Source: Brachybacterium paraconglomeratum (GTDB lineage Bacteria; Actinomycetota; Actinomycetes; Actinomycetales; Dermabacteraceae). Taken from it: 64,000 nucleotides of DNA. Within the stretch, counting starts at the first letter, position 1. Each line of letters opens with the position of its first letter. The stretch is from assembly GCF_003994255.1 (NCBI RefSeq), contig NZ_ML133852.1, forward strand, positions 1-64,000, read 5' to 3'. Under the pieces are notes generated by a model, which ran no database searches, was not told the DNA's origin, and saw only the letters and a program-made list of their open reading frames with translations. A program made the position numbers and the translations under genes. Positions 61,022-64,000 of the stretch are shown one piece after another.

Positions 61022-62302
61022 ATGGACGATCAGCTGCTTTCCGTCGAGTCGGCCGTCCGCGGCGCCGCCCGCGCCGCGAAGGACGCCCAGCCCGTGCTCG
61101 CCCGCCTCCGCCGCGCCGAGAAGGACGCGCTGCTGCACGCCATGGCCGAGGCGCTCGTCGCCCGCGCCGACGAGATCGTCGCCGCCAACGCCCAGGACCT
61201 CGCCGCCGCCGACGAGTCCGGCATGGCCGCCGGTCTGCGCGACCGGCTCGCCCTGGACCCGCAGCGGATCGCGTCGATCGCGCAGCAGCTGCGCGACGCC
61301 GCCGCGCTGCCCGACCCCGTCGGCGAGGTGGTGCGAGGCTCCGTGCTCGCCAACGGCCTCGAGCTGCGCCAGGTGCGGGTGCCGATGGGCGTGATCGGGA
61401 TGGTCTACGAGGCGCGCCCGAACGTGACGGTCGACGCCGCCGGCCTCGCGCTCAAGGCCGGCAGCGCCGTCGTGCTGCGCGGCGGCTCCGCGGCCCTGCA
61501 CTCCAACACCGCGCTGATCGCGGTGCTGCGGGACGTGCTCGCCGAGCGCGGGCTGCCGGAGGATCTCGTCGTCGGGATCGATGCGCACGGCCGCGAGGGC
61601 GCCGACGTGCTCATGCGTGCCCGCGGGCTGGTCGACGTGCTGATCCCGCGCGGCGGCGCTGGCCTGATCCGCCGCGTGGTCGAGAACGCCCAGGTGCCCG
61701 TCATCGAGACCGGCACCGGCACCACCCACGTGCTGGTGGACGCGAGCGCCGACCTCGACCAGGCCGAGCAGATCGTGCTCAACGCCAAGACCCAGCGGGT
61801 CGGGGTGTGCAACGCGCTGGAGACGCTGCTGGTCCACCAGGACGTCGCCGCCGAGGCGCTGCCGCGGCTCGGCACCGCTCTGGCGGAGGCCGGCGTGCGC
61901 CTGCACGTGGACGAGCGGGCGGCCGCGCTGCTGCCGGCGGGCGTCGAGCATGTCCCCGCGACGGAGGAGGACTGGGACGTGGAGTATCTCGCCCTCGAGC
62001 TCGCCGTCGCCGTCGTCGACGACCTCGACGCGGCGCTCGCGCACATCCGGGCCCACTCCTCGGGCCACACCGAGTCGATCCTCACCCGCGACCTCGTCTC
62101 CCAGCAGCGCTTCCTCGCCGAGGTCGACTCCGCCGTGGTCATGGCGAACGCCTCCACCCGCTTCTCCGACGGCGGAGAGTTCGGATTCGGCGCCGAGATC
62201 GGGATCTCCACCCAGAAGCTCCACGCCCGCGGCCCGATGGGGCTGAGCGAGATCACCGCCACCAAGTGGCTCGTGGTCGGTCAGGGCCACGTGCGCCCGT
62301 GA
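61022..62302 (+). CDS. proA: Glutamate-5-semialdehyde dehydrogenase
   Basis: 426 aa aldehyde-dehydrogenase-fold enzyme. [28 protein letters not shown] at the NADP domain and the catalytic Cys region [15 protein letters not shown] (about residue 263) are diagnostic. It reduces gamma-glutamyl phosphate from ProB. Here it is separated from proB by the dedA gene on the other strand and has its own leaderless-type promoter. Confidence 0.96.
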   Translation: MDDQLLSVESAVRGAARAAKDAQPVLARLRRAEKDALLHAMAEALVARADEIVAANAQDLAAADESGMAAGLRDRLALDPQRIASIAQQLRDAAALPDPVGEVVRGSVLANGLELRQVRVPMGVIGMVYEARPNVTVDAAGLALKAGSAVVLRGGSAALHSNTALIAVLRDVLAERGLPEDLVVGIDAHGREGADVLMRARGLVDVLIPRGGAGLIRRVVENAQVPVIETGTGTTHVLVDASADLDQAEQIVLNAKTQRVGVCNALETLLVHQDVAAEALPRLGTALAEAGVRLHVDERAAALLPAGVEHVPATEEDWDVEYLALELAVAVVDDLDAALAHIRAHSSGHTESILTRDLVSQQRFLAEVDSAVVMANASTRFSDGGEFGFGAEIGISTQKLHARGPMGLSEITATKWLVVGQGHVRP

Positions 62303-62390
62303 CCCCACTCCCACCCGGCGGGTTCCGGCCGGCACCCCGCCCGCGCTGTGGGATGATGGGCCGGTCACTCGAGGAAAGGCCTTCTAGAAC

Positions 62391-62585
62391 ATGATCGACC
62401 AGCTCATGATCCTCGCCGAGTCCGGCGCCGGCGCGAGCGAGGGCATCCCCGCACCCTTCATCGGGATCGGTGCGTTCGCGATCCTGATGACCATGCTGGC
62501 CATCACCTGGCTCACCGGGGGTGCGCACCACCGCAGCCTCGACAAGAAGCACGACGCGGACACCGACTCCGACACCGACCGCTGA
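62391..62585 (+). CDS. Small single-pass membrane protein
   Basis: 64 aa. One hydrophobic helix (about 22-42, [19 protein letters not shown]), then a His/Lys/Asp-rich cytoplasmic tail ending DTDSDTDR. The ATG follows GAGGAAAGGCCTTCTAGAAC. It is 5 bp upstream of nadD and probably co-transcribed with it. A comparable small protein sits between proA and nadD in related actinobacteria, as far as I recall. Function unknown. Confidence 0.8.
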   Translation: MIDQLMILAESGAGASEGIPAPFIGIGAFAILMTMLAITWLTGGAHHRSLDKKHDADTDSDTDR

Positions 62586-62590
62586 GACCG

Positions 62591-63196
62591 GTGGAGCTGC
62601 AGCGACGACGGATCGGCGTGATGGGCGGGACCTTCGATCCCATCCATCACGGCCACCTCGTCGCCGCCAGCGAGGTGCAGAGCGTCTTCGCGCTCGACGA
62701 GGTCGTGTTCGTGCCCACGGGCCGGCCCTGGCAGAAGGCGTCGCAGGAGATCTCCGACCCGGAGCACCGTTACCTGATGACCGTCGTCGCGACCGCCGCG
62801 AACCCGGTCTTCACCGTCTCGCGCGTGGACGTCGACCGTCCCGGCGCGACCTACACGATCGACACGCTGCGCGAGCTGCACGCCGAGCACCCCGACGCGG
62901 ACCTCTTCTTCATCACCGGCGCGGACGCGCTCCAGAACATCCTGACCTGGAAGGACACCGAGGAGATCTTCCAGCTCGCGCACTTCGTCGGCGTCACCCG
63001 GCCGGGGCACGAGCTGGACACCTCGGGACTGCCGGACGATGGCGTCACCCTGATCGAGGTGCCCGCCATGGCGATCAGCTCGACCGACTGCCGCACCCGC
63101 GTCGCCGCCGGCGCCCCCGTCTGGTACCTGGTGCCTGACGGGGTCGTGCAATACATCAACAAGTACGCGCTCTACACAGGAGGTGACGGCCGATGA
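62591..63196 (+). CDS. nadD: Nicotinate-mononucleotide adenylyltransferase
   Basis: 201 aa. The nucleotidyltransferase motif is [13 protein letters not shown] (12-24) and the C-terminal motif is [13 protein letters not shown]. It makes nicotinate adenine dinucleotide in NAD synthesis. GTG start; the stop overlaps the next gene (ATGA). Confidence 0.95.
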   Translation: MELQRRRIGVMGGTFDPIHHGHLVAASEVQSVFALDEVVFVPTGRPWQKASQEISDPEHRYLMTVVATAANPVFTVSRVDVDRPGATYTIDTLRELHAEHPDADLFFITGADALQNILTWKDTEEIFQLAHFVGVTRPGHELDTSGLPDDGVTLIEVPAMAISSTDCRTRVAAGAPVWYLVPDGVVQYINKYALYTGGDGR

Positions 63197-63723
63197 CCGA
63201 GCCGGAGACCACCCCGCGGCGCGGCCGCCGCGCCCGCGCGCTGAGCCCCGAGGAGCTCGCCGGTGCCGAGCCGAGCCCCGAGGCCCCGGGACGCCGCGGT
63301 GCCGTGCCCCCGCCCGACGCCGACGCGCCCGTGCCCGCCCTGCGCAAGTTCGGTCGCCGCGCCCGCATCATCGAGCTCAGCGACCAGCCCGCCCCGGAGC
63401 CCGTCGGCGCCCCTGCGCCCCGCGCCGCGGAGGCGGAGATCGTCCGCGACAGCGACGGCGTCGAGCTCGGCGAGCTCTCCGTCACCGACGCGCCCGATCC
63501 GCGCCCCGCACCGCGCTTCGACGGCAAGGTGCTCCACCGGCCCGAGAGCGCGGGCGGCCGCCGCCTGCTGTGGCTGGTGTGGGTGCTGATCGCCCTCGCG
63601 CTGATCGCGCTGGTCGCCCTGCTGCTGACCGGCGTGCTCTCGCCCTCGGAGGCCTCGGCCTCCGCCACCGCCCTGCTCGACACGACTCCCGCCCACCTCG
63701 TCCTGGAGGACCCCGCAGCGTGA
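63193..63723 (+). CDS. Hypothetical single-pass membrane protein between nadD and rsfS
   Basis: 176 aa. The long N-terminal part (1-120) is disordered, Pro/Ala/Arg/Glu-rich and probably cytoplasmic. One strong transmembrane helix at about 124-148 ([21 protein letters not shown]) is followed by a short extracellular tail. Coupled to nadD by ATGA and to rsfS by GTGA. A protein of this shape at this spot is common in Micrococcales; no function is known. Confidence 0.8.
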   Translation: MTEPETTPRRGRRARALSPEELAGAEPSPEAPGRRGAVPPPDADAPVPALRKFGRRARIIELSDQPAPEPVGAPAPRAAEAEIVRDSDGVELGELSVTDAPDPRPAPRFDGKVLHRPESAGGRRLLWLVWVLIALALIALVALLLTGVLSPSEASASATALLDTTPAHLVLEDPAA

Positions 63724-64000
63724 CCGCTCCCGAAGAATCCCTCGACCTCGCCCGCGTGGCCGGCCAGGCCGCCGCCGACAAGCTCGCCGAGGAGGTCATC
63801 GGCCTGGACGTCTCGGAGCTGGTGGTCATCACCGACGTCTTCCTGGTGTGCAGCGGGGACTCCGAGCGCCAGGTCTCCGCGATCGTCGACGGCGTGGAGG
63901 AGGCGCTGCTGACCCAGCGGCGACGCAAGCCGCTGCGCCGCGAGGGCGAGCGCGACGCGCGCTGGGTGCTGCTGGATTATGGCGACATCGTCGTGCACGT
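63720..64000 (+). CDS. rsfS: Ribosomal silencing factor RsfS (partial, runs off the window)
   Basis: 93 visible residues of a protein of about 120-130. LDLARVAGQAAADKLAEEVIGLDVSELVVITDVFLVCSGDSERQVSAIVDGVEEAL...EGERDARWVLLDYGDIVVH is the RsfS signature. It binds L14 and blocks subunit joining under starvation. GTG start overlapping the previous stop. The C-terminus lies beyond base 64000. Confidence 0.93.
   Translation, partial: MTAPEESLDLARVAGQAAADKLAEEVIGLDVSELVVITDVFLVCSGDSERQVSAIVDGVEEALLTQRRRKPLRREGERDARWVLLDYGDIVVH

Overview
The window is a 64 kb stretch of chromosome from a high-GC actinobacterium. GTG starts are frequent, genes are packed tightly with many ATGA or GTGA overlaps, and several gene orders are actinobacterial: murA/gpsA/ddl with a DUF3515 lipoprotein and thiL, an IclR regulator divergent from leuCD, rplU-rpmA-obg-proB, and proA-nadD-rsfS. 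Protein flavour and content (narGHJI and cydABDC together, a DUF3516 helicase, an orphan DUF222-like HNH protein) suggest Micrococcales, perhaps the Dermabacteraceae/Brachybacterium area. That placement is inference; no rRNA is present.

Layout. 1-127 is the end of what looks like an ISL3-type insertion sequence, fused to a 5'-truncated narK (128-1032). It is followed by narGHJI and a small DUF6457 gene (1075-8333). 8330-12830 holds two small secreted-protein genes (an NPQ-repeat peptide and a trypsin-like protease) around a DUF3516 helicase. 12832-23550 is accessory to metabolic: a putative glycosylase/PH-domain pair, a WXG100-like T7SS-type protein with a convergent unknown, DUF2199, an LLM oxidoreductase, an enoyl-CoA hydratase/SDR pair, FAH, gltX, a tRNA-Gln/Glu/Glu cluster and a universal stress protein. 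23562-26473 is an IclR regulator with leuCD. 26593-33011 is envelope and lipid biosynthesis (murA, DUF2867, plsC-like, gpsA, ddl, DUF3515, thiL). 33093-43040 is mixed: an ADH, GNATs, rpmB, recG-rsmD, an intergenic region with DnaA-box-like motifs, an HNH protein, VOC and AraC/DUF3224. 43072-46543 is coaD, yceD, rnc, mutM and a NarL-type regulator. 46547-53635 (minus) is cydABDC plus a GAF histidine kinase coupled to cydC. 53970-64000 is RNase E/G, rplU-rpmA, obg, proB, dedA, proA, a small membrane protein, nadD, a membrane protein and rsfS (cut by the window end).

How the genes fit together. The window carries two low-oxygen respiratory options, nitrate respiration and the high-affinity bd oxidase, and a DosRS/DevRS-like kinase/regulator pair that converges tail to tail beside the cyd operon. 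The nitrate locus has been hit by the IS, so its transporter is probably dead and its native promoter displaced. Two secreted-protein genes share a CRP/GlxR-like operator placed identically relative to the -10 box. At least eight genes show a -10-like hexamer only 6-7 nt before the start codon, which predicts leaderless mRNAs.

Candidates for something undescribed: the NPQ-repeat secreted peptide and its promoter, the WXG100-like/unknown pair at 14.4-16.2 kb, and the DnaA-box-like cluster at 38.7-39.0 kb. No CRISPR array, prophage or obvious biosynthetic cluster is visible.
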